Shown here piece by piece: positions 47,793 to 59,672 of a stretch of 64,000 nucleotides of DNA (position 1 is the stretch's first letter; every line of letters begins with the position of its first letter). Origin of the DNA: Numida meleagris (Eukaryota > Chordata > Aves > Galliformes > Numididae); contig NC_034411.1 in the NCBI RefSeq assembly GCF_002078875.1, positions 56,163,464 to 56,227,463 of the forward strand, written 5' to 3'. The position numbers and the translations under genes were made by a program. A model generated the notes under the pieces. That model did not search any database. It was not told where the DNA came from and worked only from the letters and a program-made list of their open reading frames with translations.

Positions 47793-50700
47793 AATTATTA
47801 TTTTTCATTTCTGCAAAGGCTACCAGCAGGAAGGAGTGCTGGATATGATGAAAAAATATTTCCTATGAAAATAAAAGCTGGACAGATTTCTCAGCAACAC
47901 AAAGACTATTTTTAGTCATTGAAAATGCATGATTGTTTCTAAAGACTTGAGGGAAGGATTTCAGTAGAAACAGTGCATCCATGGTTTCAGTGTCTTCCTG
48001 CACTGGAAGCTTTGGGGGTGTGGGGGCCAGCAGAGGGAGAGGTACGAACAGATTGTAATAATAAAGCCACATAATAGTATTACACATGGAGTTTAACATT
48101 AAATAAAGATTGCCCAAATTCATACCTGCTAATGCTTAGTCTGGTGTTTGTTACACTTACAAGTGTGAAAGAAAAGCCACAAGCATTTATCATGATTGTC
48201 AGTAAGGCCCCCTTCCACACCTCTCCCATGGTGTCTACTTCTATCCCTGCTTTTCAGAGCTGTCAGCATCCAAGCTTGCCTCCAATTCTGGCCATTAGTA
48301 TGGTACAGGATTGTTTTACGTGGCCTGCCCAAGAACAGCAGCTTGATTTGAGTAGGGAAGGTGTGTTAGGAACTGGGAATGTTCTGAGCCCTGAAAACAT
48401 TGAGCCCTTCTGAAACTCATATGCTTTAAGCTAGCAAAACCAACACACAATTGTGTTTTTGCATGCGTTGTCCCCAGTCAAGTACTGCCATTCTTGAGAA
48501 CACCACTTTCCAGCAGCTAGTGTGCGCTGTAGTGGACCTAATCTGCAGAAGATACTTTGCACTGAAATCACAAGTCTCCTTCTCTCATTAAGGACTGTGA
48601 GAAAGTTCTCTTTTATCAAATTCTCAATATGATTAATCTGTATTTACATCTTCCTACCATAATTCATGCTCTTTCTTCTTGGAATTCACTCCCTGTCATT
48701 TCTTGTCTTTTACCCCTATTACAGATTATCACAGTTTCTCCAGTCATCATTTCTACATTTTTCTACATTTGATTGTATATTTAAATATGTAATACAGTTC
48801 TAAATCTATCAGCAGAGGGAGTGCTTTAGGAATAAAGTGATTAACCATTATTATTTTTCAACTCAAAAGCTAGGCATTTACAGAGAAAGTGCCTTTTGAC
48901 CATCTGAAAACGCTGTGCTGAGAAAGGTAGTTTATTGTCACATGGACATAAAAGAAGTAGGACTAGCTTTGGGACAGGTCTGTGGAAAGGATTTCAGGAG
49001 CAACCAGAGGTGACAGGGACTCAGCTGAATTCTATCACATTGCTTTGAAATGAAAAGCAAAAGAAACATAGTAGTACAGGTGCCTTTGGTTTCTCCATTA
49101 TTTATGAGGTGCATTTTATGGCAGATGGAGAGGACATCTTCTCACAGTGCCCTTTCTCTCTCCAAAGCCAAGAGGATTGGTGCTATGCCCACGTGACCCA
49201 CACTCCAACTCCCCTGCAGCTTAAGCATCCCACGGTGCAAGGTGTCGGTCAAGCACCTCCAGGGTCACACTGTCCCACACCACATGGCAGCACCTCCTGC
49301 CCTGCGATCCCAACCAAAATAAGGCCTCCTGCATGGTGAAGCTTCTGGCAACAGATACATGCTGAGAGGGGCTTGGGTTTGCCCTAAACTCTTTCAAACA
49401 AAACCTCAAAATCTGAGCAGGCCTCCTCGTGTTTCCTGGATCAGTGGATGAAGATACAACAATGGTGGCATCTTCTGTTCATACATTTCTGTCTCCAGCT
49501 CCAACACGCAAAAAAAATTCAGCATGGATGCTGCTTTCATCCTTTAGATTCATTGCAGCACTTGTGAATAAAGGAAGGAGCTAGTTAATGCTTACCCTGA
49601 TTGTAATTTCTGTGATGGAGCCAGAAAGGAACGATGTGTTTAAGATTATAAAGGGCAAATGACATGACAGATGTCAAACTGAACTCCATTCACAGCTAGA
49701 GATTTCTTTTATTTTACAAAGAGCAGCCTGCCCTGAGGAATCTTCATCAGCAATCTACTTTTAATTGATGATGATTGCTAATTTAAATGATTGCTAGCGA
49801 ATTATTTCATTTGCAGTCCCAGTTCATGTACTTCTCACTGTTTATATTTCATAGCTTTAAGTCACGCTACTTCACTGCCGTTGGCTTTGTTTGGCAATTA
49901 CGCAAATAAAAAGTGTGCCTTAACCCTTCAGTGTGCTTTACGTCATCACCACACAAAAGCAGGCATTGTCCACGTTTTGAAGAAGATCTGATGGTGAAAA
50001 TGGCTATAAATGTAGCCAGTATTTCATAGGTTGAAAAGGGATATCGCTTGGTTGCACAAAGAAAACTAAATGAGAGATTCTAAGGCTTCTTAGGTCTGTT
50101 TTTGTTTGTTTGTTTGTTTTTAAGCAAACAAGGCCTCACCTGTTCAGGACTCCAGCACTCACTCCTGACCTCTGTTGTTTTCCTTTCAATATCTGACCTT
50201 AGATGTTATGATAGGAACTTTCGGAGTCGCAAGTCACTAAAGCTTTTGAAGTAATCAGACTGCACACACATTTCCCCATACACAAATGCATATATCTGGT
50301 CAACTTCTCTAATATTTTAAAATATACTGTTGGATACTAAAGATCTTCAATAGTCCTTTAACCTGTGCAGATAAGCTATGAAAAGTATAGCCTTTACAGA
50401 CCACATCCAACTCTGACTGCAATGTGTACTGTGGTTTGAAAAAAAAAAGCTGCTAGTTATTGTGGTACATATTACATTCTTGACTCATCAAGAAGGACCC
50501 ACAGACACCCACACATTATTTTTCACCAGTGTTAGTGGTATACAACAGGGGAAATTTCACTATCAATTCATTTGTCTTGCTGTGCTGGGAGCTCATGTTT
50601 TCTCCTGCTCACCCCACGTGTGATCTCAGTGAAGAAACAAAACTCAAAATATGGGAGTCAGCTCAAACTCCCAGAGAAATCCACTACAGCACTGCCAACC

Positions 50701-51097
50701 CACCAGAGAAGCTTGCTTCAAGTAAAATTGGATCATTTTACACAGATCTGCCTACAACAAAATTTTCCCACATGCTGTAAAACGATATCATCAGGCTTTT
50801 GATTTTAAGTTTATGAAAAAGAGTTACACCATTATGCATGCAGATTTCTGAAAGGTTGTTACTGAGGCTTCTCTCTAGTTCCTATTTATACAGATAAATC
50901 ACGTGCTCTTTGTGGAATCTGGTCTCTAATCCCTTCCAGCAACTACTTGTACTGAGTAGGACTAAAATGAGACTTTCAGAGCAAGAACATGAAGTTAAGA
51001 GCTGTGGGGGCCAGAAATAAGGTGAGATGGGTGAAATAACTTTCTTTTACACTTTGTACTACCTTCTTTCCCTCTAAACCAAACCCAGAGTTATGCT
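47793..51097. other. Unique DNA, no gene recognised
   Basis: AT-rich with a GC-richer patch at 49110-49420 (frames there lack domains). A (TTTG)n microsatellite is at 50096-50122. Confidence 0.55.
50096..50122 (+). repeat. (TTTG)n microsatellite
   Basis: About five tetranucleotide units flanked by T runs. Confidence 0.85.
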
Positions 51098-51275
51098 TTC
51101 ATAGAATGGCTTGGGTTGGAAGGGACTTTAACAATCATCTAGTTCCAACCCCTGGTCATGGGCAGGGCTGCCACCCACCAGATCAGGGTGCCCAGGGCCT
51201 CATCACCTCCAGGGATGAGGCATCTTCTTTGGGCAGCCTCTGCCAGTGCCTCACCGCTCAGAGTGTTCATCTCAC
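51098..51275 (-). mobile_element. CR1 LINE 3' fragment
   Basis: Antisense CR1 tail: TTCATAGAATGGCTTGGGTT, GGAAGGGACTTTAACAATCA, CATGGGCAGGGCTGCCACCC, ACCAGATCAGGGTGCCCAGG and GGGCAGCCTCTGCCAGTGCC. A few small internal deletions are visible in comparison with the copy at 34413. Confidence 0.92.
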
Positions 51276-53600
51276 TCTTAGAGGGGAATGCTCAATGAGA
51301 CAGGCACAATTACCTCTGCAGCCTTTCCAGTCAAGGCATTTTGTGAAATGTTCAGTCCAGTTCTGATGGCAATGTCAACACACACTAACACTGGCACAAT
51401 ATAGAGATATATGAATTTGGCACAGTTTCCAAAACCATTACGATTCTCTGTTCCTTATTTATTTTCTGGCTTTTTTATCATGTTTGCATTTTGCTACAAA
51501 TGCAACATTTCTTATCCACCATATTTTTCCCAATACCCTACCCTGGAGGATCATGCCTTTTTAAGATAAATGTATATTCTGATCACAGAGAGAGCAGTGT
51601 CCCATACTGAACTTAAATCTGAATTCTTCATGTAATCGCCAAAAATGTCTCAGTCCTTTGTTTCACTTAACTTTGTTCACTTTAACTTTGTTTTTAACTC
51701 TGAAAGTTAAGGATTTAAAAAAAAGACAAAGATACTTGCTCAAGGGGACCAAACTTACTCCCCTCTTACACTGGGGAGCTGATGTAAGGTCACCAGCTCT
51801 AGTGATACAACAGAAGTGTAGTTATTTGTGTGGAGTCCGCACAGAAATATGGATGTGATTTTGAAATCAGCTATACCTCTAGTGAAGTTCTGCAGGTATG
51901 ATGTCAGAGAATTAACTAACTCAATGTTCAGGACTCAGATTTATTCTGAACAGCACAGGGAGGCCACTCCTGATGCAGTGTCTAGCAGAATAGGAGTAGC
52001 GTTCATGCACTGAGTCTAGTGACACAGTCTCTGGTGTGTGTCTGTTGGTCATGTATCAGAGTTATCTTTTCCCAAGCAAACCTGCTGATTTTTCATTCCC
52101 CTGCAGGAGTACTGAATATTATCATTTTAAATGTGGTTTTATGGTTAATAAGTACTCTTCACACTGCTGGTAAGGGCACCCCAGGGCCTGACAAAGATCA
52201 TTCTTTGATTTAAAAGAATCTCATAAAAGTAGATCGGTAGTTCTGATCACATAGACAGATGTGTGCAGTCCTAACACTCCTTACCCCCTGTTGGTTCTCA
52301 TTGTGCACTTGAGGAGTTTAATAATATGAACCTCACTAATCATCACAGTGTCAGCTCAGGTCATACTGCCCTACAGACTGAAGCAGACGTCCCTGAGTTA
52401 GGTAGGTAATGGATTCCTCTCATGTTCAGAAGTTACAAAAAAAAAAGCACTGTTCTGCAACAACAGAGAGGCACAGAGTTAATCCTGAAAGACACTACAC
52501 TTTTTAAAAGGACAGTTAGGTCTATGCCTTTTTGTTAGTTATGGAGCATCAACATTGCTGAGGGTGAGGCCCTGTATCCCTATTTGTTTTTCCCTCTTAT
52601 CTGAAATGTTCAAAATACTTGCTTCTTCACAATTTTCAGTTTTCGTGTTTAATTTGTGCCACTTAGTTATGCATGCACTTTTCAAAGCAAAACACACCAG
52701 GGTTCTGAAAAAAATCAGACGGTATGTGTTTAGGCATCAAGTACTCTGGAGGACTCCACTAACTGGAGTATATTCATTCTTCTCATTTCCCTACAGTTTC
52801 ACTGAGCTCCTGATCTAAGACCCTCTTTTTCTTCTCCTTATAACAGTCTTCACAGATAAACATTTTCCACTGTCAGAGTTGCTGAATCCCTCTGTCACCT
52901 TCTCCATCTCTTTATTGGATAAATCCCTCCATCCTGATGATCCTTAAGATCATAGACCCACTAGCTGCCAAAAATCTTCCCTTAGCGTTCTGCTTGCAAG
53001 CGTCTAGCTTTATCCATGGCTGCCTGCCAAACACATAAGCACCCAGGTCTCCTCTTAGCTCAGAAGTACTCATTGATACTATTCTCTCCTCTATTGTCAG
53101 CTTTTCAGTCCTTCTTTCCCCATCTGCAGAGAGACATTCTTTCCTCTTTTCCCTCTAATTAGATGAATTTAACCTAGCCCATTTTTCCTGTTAAACAGAT
53201 TTCCATAGTCACCAGTTGTTTCTCTAATATTCTTGATGGCAGTTCTCATTTTTACTCTTATCTTCCAGCAATCTCCTGAAGAAGCGATTTGTGCACTTAG
53301 CCAGTGACAAGTGGGCATCAGCTGGTTTAAAAAACATCTCAGATAAAACTCTCCTCTGAAGTGGCTCTTACCTCTGCAGTCATTCTGTGTAGTTTTGTAT
53401 GTCTGCTTTTGAACTTGTGTGTGCAAGACAGTCCCTTTCTTATTTGCTGTACTATTTTATAAGTATTTGCTATGCAGCTTTGAAATTGGTGAAAGTAAAT
53501 CCTTTCCTAATACACAAAGGCCAGTACAAGGAATACTCTGCTCCTTGTTAGGCTGACACTTGTGCTGAACTCAACAAGGCATTTGGCTAGAAAACCTCAG
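51276..53600. other. Unique DNA
   Basis: No gene or repeat recognised. A consensus minus-strand splice donor (GCAGAG|GTAAGAG) lies at 53366-53377, but the sequence upstream of it shows no frame with recognisable content. Confidence 0.55.
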
Positions 53601-54020
53601 TGTTGGCACATCTGCTTTATCCATCTATTGTGGAGGAAGAGAGTGGGAGAGACAAAATACATAAAACTCAAATTATTGTTTTAAATTATTGTATGTTACT
53701 ATACTACAATTATATATACAAATACAACCACAAAGCAACTACTCACCCCTCACTGACCAGTCCCAAGCCAACAGTACAGCTATTTGCTAACGAACAGTCA
53801 ACCAACTAAGGAGCAGTGACCAACCCCAAGCCCTCTCCCCCACAGCTTTATAGCTTTCTGGATAATGTCACAAGGTGCATAATAACCCCTTGCCTAATTC
53901 GAGCCGCCTGTCCTTGCTCTGCCCCGCCCCCTGCTGCCGAGCCACAATGGCTGCGACTCTGGGTGTGGTTCCATCATTCAGTAACAACCTGAAGTGCTGT
54001 TAGCAGCTTCAACTGACACT
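53601..54020 (-). mobile_element. Diverged ERVL-type LTR, relative of the one at 17685
   Basis: It aligns along most of its length with the solo LTR at 17685-18234. Shared blocks include CCCCACAGCTTTATAGC, a GGAT.ATGTC segment, the ATAACC.CTTGCCTAATTC block, ATCA.TCAGTAACAAC and GTGCT.TTA. The TATA box (minus, 53852-53847) sits in the same context. The 5' and 3' edges are eroded: the right end lacks the ACCAGGACA terminus, and I see no clear target-site duplication, so the limits are approximate. It is older or more damaged than the other copy and has no internal retroviral sequence next to it. Confidence 0.75.
53847..53852 (-). promoter_or_regulatory. TATA box of the diverged LTR
   Basis: TATAAA on the minus strand, in the same position as in the solo LTR at 18026-18031. 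Confidence 0.6.
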
Positions 54021-55530
54021 GAGGCAGAAGCTGATCAGGTGTATAGAGGGATGCATTATAGAAACAGATAATAGTTTAGCAATATTTGTGCATTTTGTTG
54101 CCATGTGACACATGGCAGCAGGAGGGTACACTGACAAAATGGTATTTCACATGGAAGTCTGTATGAAGCAAAGGAGTGCTGTCAAATCCCTCCATGCAGA
54201 AAAGATGGCACCTATTGATAGTCATTGATGCTTACTGAAGGTTCATGGAGACCAAATAGTGCATGTGAACATAGTGAGGCAGCAGGTAGTGTTTCAGCAG
54301 CGGTGACGGAGGCAGTGGGTCACCTCCACTGGTGCTTACAAGTGCAATGTGCAGACTCTTGTTCATCACTGGTGAAAATGCTTAGCTAATGGTGGTGACT
54401 ATTGAAAGAGTGTTTCGTAGCTGAGAATTCACTCTATAAAATAATGTTATTGCGTTCTTCGCATCTGTTATAATTTCCATGGAGAGAAATAGGAGGTACT
54501 ACTTTCAGAGCAACATACATATATCTATTTTGAAAGAAATAGTGCAAAATAAAAGATCTCATGCAGGGCTGCTTCTTTAATTACTGCATCTGTGTTCCGC
54601 ATTCAAAATAAGAATAAAATCAATTTCACAGAAAGTCTCCAGGCAGGTTGTTTTCCTAACTAGAATTAATATTATATGAAGGACTGGGAGGATCATCAGG
54701 ATTCTGTTTTTATTCATATAGAATAATTTAGTCTCCAAAAGTCTTGAGCAGTAATTGACACAATGACTCACATAAAATTGTTGGGATGTGACCAGCTCCT
54801 TTGTCTGTGTCATCCTAAACATTTCAAAAATAATTAGTTTCCATCATATCTGAGTCTCTACCCATTATTAAGGTGACACCACCTTGGATTTCTGACGCAG
54901 AATGTTCAAAAAGTGAAACACTAAGACTTCAGAGAAAGACATACACATCTTATAATGCAAACTGTAAAATAAGCTGTGTACTGGAAGCATTTCTTTCTAA
55001 CAATTGGTAGAAGATAGTACTTGAACTATTCTCTGAAGTATAAAGGGTAAAGGTCTTACTCTGTAAAACTTTTACTCCATCTGATGTAACTCTGAATTAC
55101 CTCTATCATTCTCACTCAAGTATGTTTTGTTTTTGAAGATAGTTTCATTTTTAACATACTCTATTAAAAGAGATTTTGACTGAGTTTTGTTCCATTCAGG
55201 TACTTGTTTTAAAGATAACAAATTTCCTTTTAAAATTTGTTGTAGAACTTTTCTGTTACAATTTTGGGGGAGAAAATGCTAAGTTCCCTGTTTTAAGTCA
55301 ATGCTTTGTTTGTCGTGTTGCAGAAAAGCCAATCTTTATAAAATAAATTTTCTCCAAGAAATAGAGACTGTAAAGTAAAACACCTGAAAGTTAGCAGTTT
55401 CTCATTTGTTTAATTTCAGGCAAAGAAGTAGCAACTGGAAAAATCAGCACAACAGAGAAATATGTTACAAAAGAGGGGTAATGACAGAAGTACCAGCACA
55501 ATAGAAAGGTACTATAAAGGAAGGGAAGAT
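54021..55530. other. Unique AT-rich DNA
   Basis: No gene recognised. The right 150 bases (from about 55385) may be the decayed downstream part of the neighbouring LTR-like repeat. Confidence 0.5.
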
Positions 55531-55774
55531 TGCTCACCTGCCTCTGAAGATCCAGGTTTACAGGGAAAAACTCCACCAAGGAGACATCTTCAGAAAGCGA
55601 TCCTTGCTCAGTGGCAGTCAGCCCTTAAATGAGGTCTAAAAGAGGTGGAGCCAGGCTCCACCCCCTTCCGGTCGCACAGGTGAATTGCCTTCACCTGTGC
55701 TCACAGGGCTGACTGAGTCTTTCCTCCAGGTGCTCAATCAGTGGTTCAGGCTGTGACTCAACAGTTCCCATACA
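55531..55774 (-). repeat. Unnamed dispersed repeat, LTR-like, copy 2
   Basis: Better preserved relative of the repeat at 30629-30825. On the minus strand it starts TGTATGGGAACTGTTGAGTC. It continues through an inverted pair (CACAGGTGAAGGCAATTCAC) and GGTGGAGCCTGGCTCCACC, both short palindromes, to a TATA-like CATTTAAGGG at 55631-55622 and a splice donor GGCAG|GTGAGC with exon end 55538. The element may extend left to about 55385. I cannot name the family; the promoter-plus-donor structure suggests an endogenous retrovirus LTR with leader. Confidence 0.65.
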
Positions 55775-56397
55775 AGGATAAAGACTGTTTTCAGGAATTT
55801 AATGACTGTGCCAAAGGTCAAAAAGTCTAATCTGAACAATGGTTTACATCTGTATTATCTCACAAGCTAGGTAAAAGTGTCATGTATTTGAAGTATAGTG
55901 ATGGGAAGCATGCACATGGCAACGTGTTAGTGACAGAGTATCACATGCCTTTGTATGTTTTTGTTAACCCCCATGGTAGTATAACACCTAAATGTCTTCT
56001 GTCAAGGCAGCTTCATCTTTATCTTGAATATGAGACCTCAGTGATACAGCTCATGCACAGTGAACATAATGGGGTTGTTACTTCTGTAGCCTGTATACAT
56101 TTTTCCATGAAGTCCAAGTGGTGTCGTACAAGCAACATTTGGACACTACAGGTTAATACTAGGCCACGGTATATTTTTCTTCATGGTGTGATGTAAAAAA
56201 GGCATGCTGTAAATGGATCCCCTCTATATCTTTCTGTGACATGCTTTAAACTTCATTATGTTGGCAAGTGTGACATATGCAAAAGCCTACCCCAACTCTG
56301 GATAAGAAATAGGCTTTTTTTATTATTATTTGTTCAGATCTGGGACTATGACTTTCTCAAAAGAGAAACTTTTTGAAATCAGTCTCAAAATAATCTT
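55775..56397. other. Unique DNA
   Basis: No gene or repeat recognised. A plus-strand frame at 55882-56196 (104 codons) carries no known domain. Confidence 0.55.
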
Positions 56398-56905
56398 AGG
56401 ATCATTGAATAGCTTAGGTTGGAGCTGACCTTAATGATCATCTAGTTCCAACCCCCTGCCACTCTCCGGATCAGTGGACCAGGCTGCTCAGGGCCCCATC
56501 CAATCTGTCCTTGGGCAGCCCATTCCTATGCCTTACTGCCCTCTGAGTAAAAATTTCCTCCTAACATCTAATCTGAATCTTCCCTCTTTTAGTTTAAAAC
56601 CATTCCCCCTTGTCCTATCACTATCAGATGGTATAAAAAATCGGTCTCCCTCCTGCTTTATAAGCTCCCTTCAGGTATTGGTAGACCACAATTAGTTGTT
56701 CTGCCAGTCTGTATACATATCCGGGATTTCCCCGACCCAAATACAACATCTTGCACTTGGACCTGTTGAACCTTAATAGGTTCTCTTGGGTGCACTTTTC
56801 AAGCTTGACTAGGTCCCTCTGGATGGCATCCCTTCCTTCTATTGTGTCAACAGCACCACTCAGCTTGGTGTCATCTGCAAACTTGCTGAGGGTACACTCG
56901 CACCC
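56398..56905 (-). mobile_element. CR1 LINE fragment, 3' UTR plus piece of ORF2, internal deletion
   Basis: Antisense CR1 tail at 56398-56700: AGCTTAGGTTGGAGCTGACC, ATCATCTAGTTCCAACCCCC, ACCATTCCCCCTTGTCCTAT. It jumps directly at about 56700-56730 to ORF2-derived sequence (CTTGCACTTGGACCTGTTGA, then CTTGGTGTCATCTGCAAACT at about 56864, the antisense of the FADDTKL region). The intervening C-terminal ORF2 sequence is deleted. The copy ends near 56905. The polymerase box here reads as FADDTKL, so unlike the long copy its aspartates are still visible. Confidence 0.9.
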
Positions 56906-59360
56906 AATATATATAAAGTCTTTTTCGTGCTACTTTTCTGTCAGACTGTCTCTCCTGTCATGGCAATGAGAGAACAGTGGAGACAAGGAATACAGATACT
57001 GAGCACCACCTTATGCAGTCTTCTTATGTTGGATTAATCTGTCATCTTCAGGAATTCTCTGTGCTGTTTTCTCAAACCAACAAATATTCTCTGCAAGTTC
57101 TTTTTTTGCTACACTTTTTCTCCTCACGAAAAAGGTTTCCAAAGATCAGATGATTACTTACAGCATTCTCTGCCAATCTGCCAGGAGAAAGTCCAAATTT
57201 CAGTGATATTTATGAATAATAACTAGCACACCAGGGAAGATGTGATAGCTAGCTGGAGACATGACCCACTAGAGAAGTTCAGGTGGATGGAATGGCTTCC
57301 CAGGTTCAGGGATTTCCTGTTTCAGAGACAAGAAACTAGCTGCGTGCATACACTATCCTCGTTCAAATTTAGGAGCTATTTTTGAAAATAAGGCCCTTAA
57401 CATTGTTAGTTACTTATGTATAATCCTTGAAATTTCATTAGTGGCAAGAATTTGAACTCTACTCACAGAACTTAACAGAATTATAACATTAACATTCCTT
57501 TTGCACTGTTGAAATGTCACTACACTTTAATAGGGCTTATATGTTTTAAAAAGCCACTGGAAACACACAAATCAGAGTAAGCATGAAATTGCCTAACACT
57601 GAGGGGACAGTGTCTAGAAGAACTAAAATGAAATAACATTTTCTTCATATATTAATTTCATAATTGTATAATTTTTTACCTCTTATCGTAATTTTGTTCT
57701 TCCTCTTTGGTTAAAGGAGCTGATGATCCCGAATGGATATGTAGTAGAAGGTGGAAACCAGGAGGTGAATAGGTGCAAATGGCAATCAATATAACCTTCA
57801 CCAATGTCTTTTTTCATTAGTTTGCAAAACAATTAGACACATTGCAAAATTCCTATGCTGACCTGCCATGCTGGCACAATTCATTACCTAACGTTTTAAA
57901 CTGCAGTGAATCCAGTATGTTATTGTGTCCTGATACTCTTGTTAGCAAAATCCAGCAGTCCAATTCTGTCCAAAGGATCCTCTAAAAATTACAAGGTCAC
58001 TTCTATATCCAGCAAAGGGAGTCTGAGATGCTCTGCTCATAAGGTTTGTGCAGACAGTTCTGCAGGTTCAACTAGTGATTGTCACATGGTAATAAAAAAA
58101 GGCAATAATAAAGCTGGTTATTTAGAGACACTGAAAATATTTTGTTAGCTGCTTTGACTTTATTTGTCAAATGGTTAATAGTATTTGAGCAATAGAGTGT
58201 GACGACATTACAGCCATAACTGTCATTACAAATTTCAGTTGGAACAAAAAAAAAAGGTCATATCTAACTGTGCTTGTTTCTGCCTATTCAGTAGGTAGGT
58301 ATCTTCTCACTCCTTGAAACTTGTCTTTAGGAAACACTAATTAGCTGGCCTTTGCATAGACTTTGCTTATGGAACTGCTTTTCCTTTTGCAATTATTGTC
58401 ATTTCTAGTGTTTTTTGGAGTTAGTAAACTCTTGGTCACAGAGCTGAAAGTAAAATTGTGGCCCACGTACAGTGAGGTCCTGTAGGCTGTGCAGTTTAGC
58501 CTGATATAATGCTTATAGCATGGATACCAGTTTGCAGTGTAGCCTTGAAGTTATTTCCAGTCTCGGGTTGCACAGTGGTGCATGGAATATATTTCAGCTT
58601 TTCAGTGAAACAGGCTGTTCCCACAGCAAGGCAAGCCCATTTTCCTTGCTGACCACAGAAAGCTAAATGAGAGCATTAATTCTCTGTGCACCAAGGGTTA
58701 GCTCAATACGGATGTCTTGTAAAATACAGAAACAAGGACATAATCATATGATTATTTTGTGATGATTATTATCATTGCTATTTCCTTTAATCATAACTAA
58801 AGTTTTCCAAAATCAAATATTGTATGATTCAGTATGTATCCCTGGCAAAACTGTGTATTACAAGACATTTTAAGAGCAGACAGATGGGTATGAATTCCAT
58901 GATTTTATCTTTTTCCCCCAGAAGTTTAGTATCTCTGTAAGTGTAAGAAACATACACATATTCCTATCCCACCTATTGTCCTGCCAACCTTGTTTGGTGA
59001 TGACTCATATGTTTTCAGATCGGTCAGTCTATTCATCACCCACAAACAGTTGTTTTGAAAACCTCTAAACACTTGTAGTAACATATTAAAGCACTGTGAA
59101 AGGCACACATGAACAAGCAACCAGCCTTTACGACCTTTCAGGCAGTCTTGCAATTTTTTATAAGTTCTCATTCCCTTGAGCAATTTCATCAGTGAAGTTT
59201 TCATTTTTAAGATTCACCTCCAATGAGTGTCATTTATCAACTTGATGGATAATTTAAGGAAAGAAGTATAAGTGTATTTGTGGTTGTATGGCCTGACCAA
59301 AACTATTTGGAACTATCTAGTCTAGAATACTTCATCACGTCACTTGTACCAGATCACTAA
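56906..59360. other. Unique DNA with a weak exon candidate
   Basis: A plus-strand pyrimidine tract and acceptor (TTCTTCCTCTTTGGTTAAAG) ends at 57716. It is followed by frames ELMIPNGYVVEGGNQEVNRC and, in another phase, ADDPEWICSRRWKPGGE. Neither is recognised. The rest shows no gene or repeat. Confidence 0.45.
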
Positions 59361-59672
59361 ATCACAGAATCATAGAATGGCATAGGTTGGAAGTGACTTT
59401 AAAGATCATCTATTTCCACCCCCTTTGCCATGGGCAGGGCTGCCACCCACCACCTTGGGCTTCCCAGGGCCCCATCCAACCCGGCCCCAGAGATGGGGTA
59501 TCCACCACCTCTCTGGGCAGCCTGTTCCTGTGCCTCACCACACTTTGAGCAAAAAAATTTCTCCCTAACATTTAACCTAAATCTCTCCTTGTTTAATTTC
59601 AAGCCATTCCTCATTGTCCTATCACTATCAGATCATGTAAAAAGTTAGTCCCTCTCCTGCTTGCAAGCTTCC
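59361..59672 (-). mobile_element. CR1 LINE 3' fragment
   Basis: Antisense CR1 tail with the cleanest 3' terminus of the window (ATCACAGAATCATAGAATGG), then GGTTGGAAGTGACTTTAAAG, CATGGGCAGGGCTGCCACCC, CACCTCTCTGGGCAGCCTGT and CCTCATTGTCCTATCACTAT. About 310 bases long and 5'-truncated, ending before ORF2. Confidence 0.93.

Noticed and set aside
53366..53430. Consensus minus-strand donor GCAGAG|GTAAGAG as part of an exon
   Set aside because: The sequence upstream of it on that strand has no acceptor with a plausible open body; isolated donor motifs are common.
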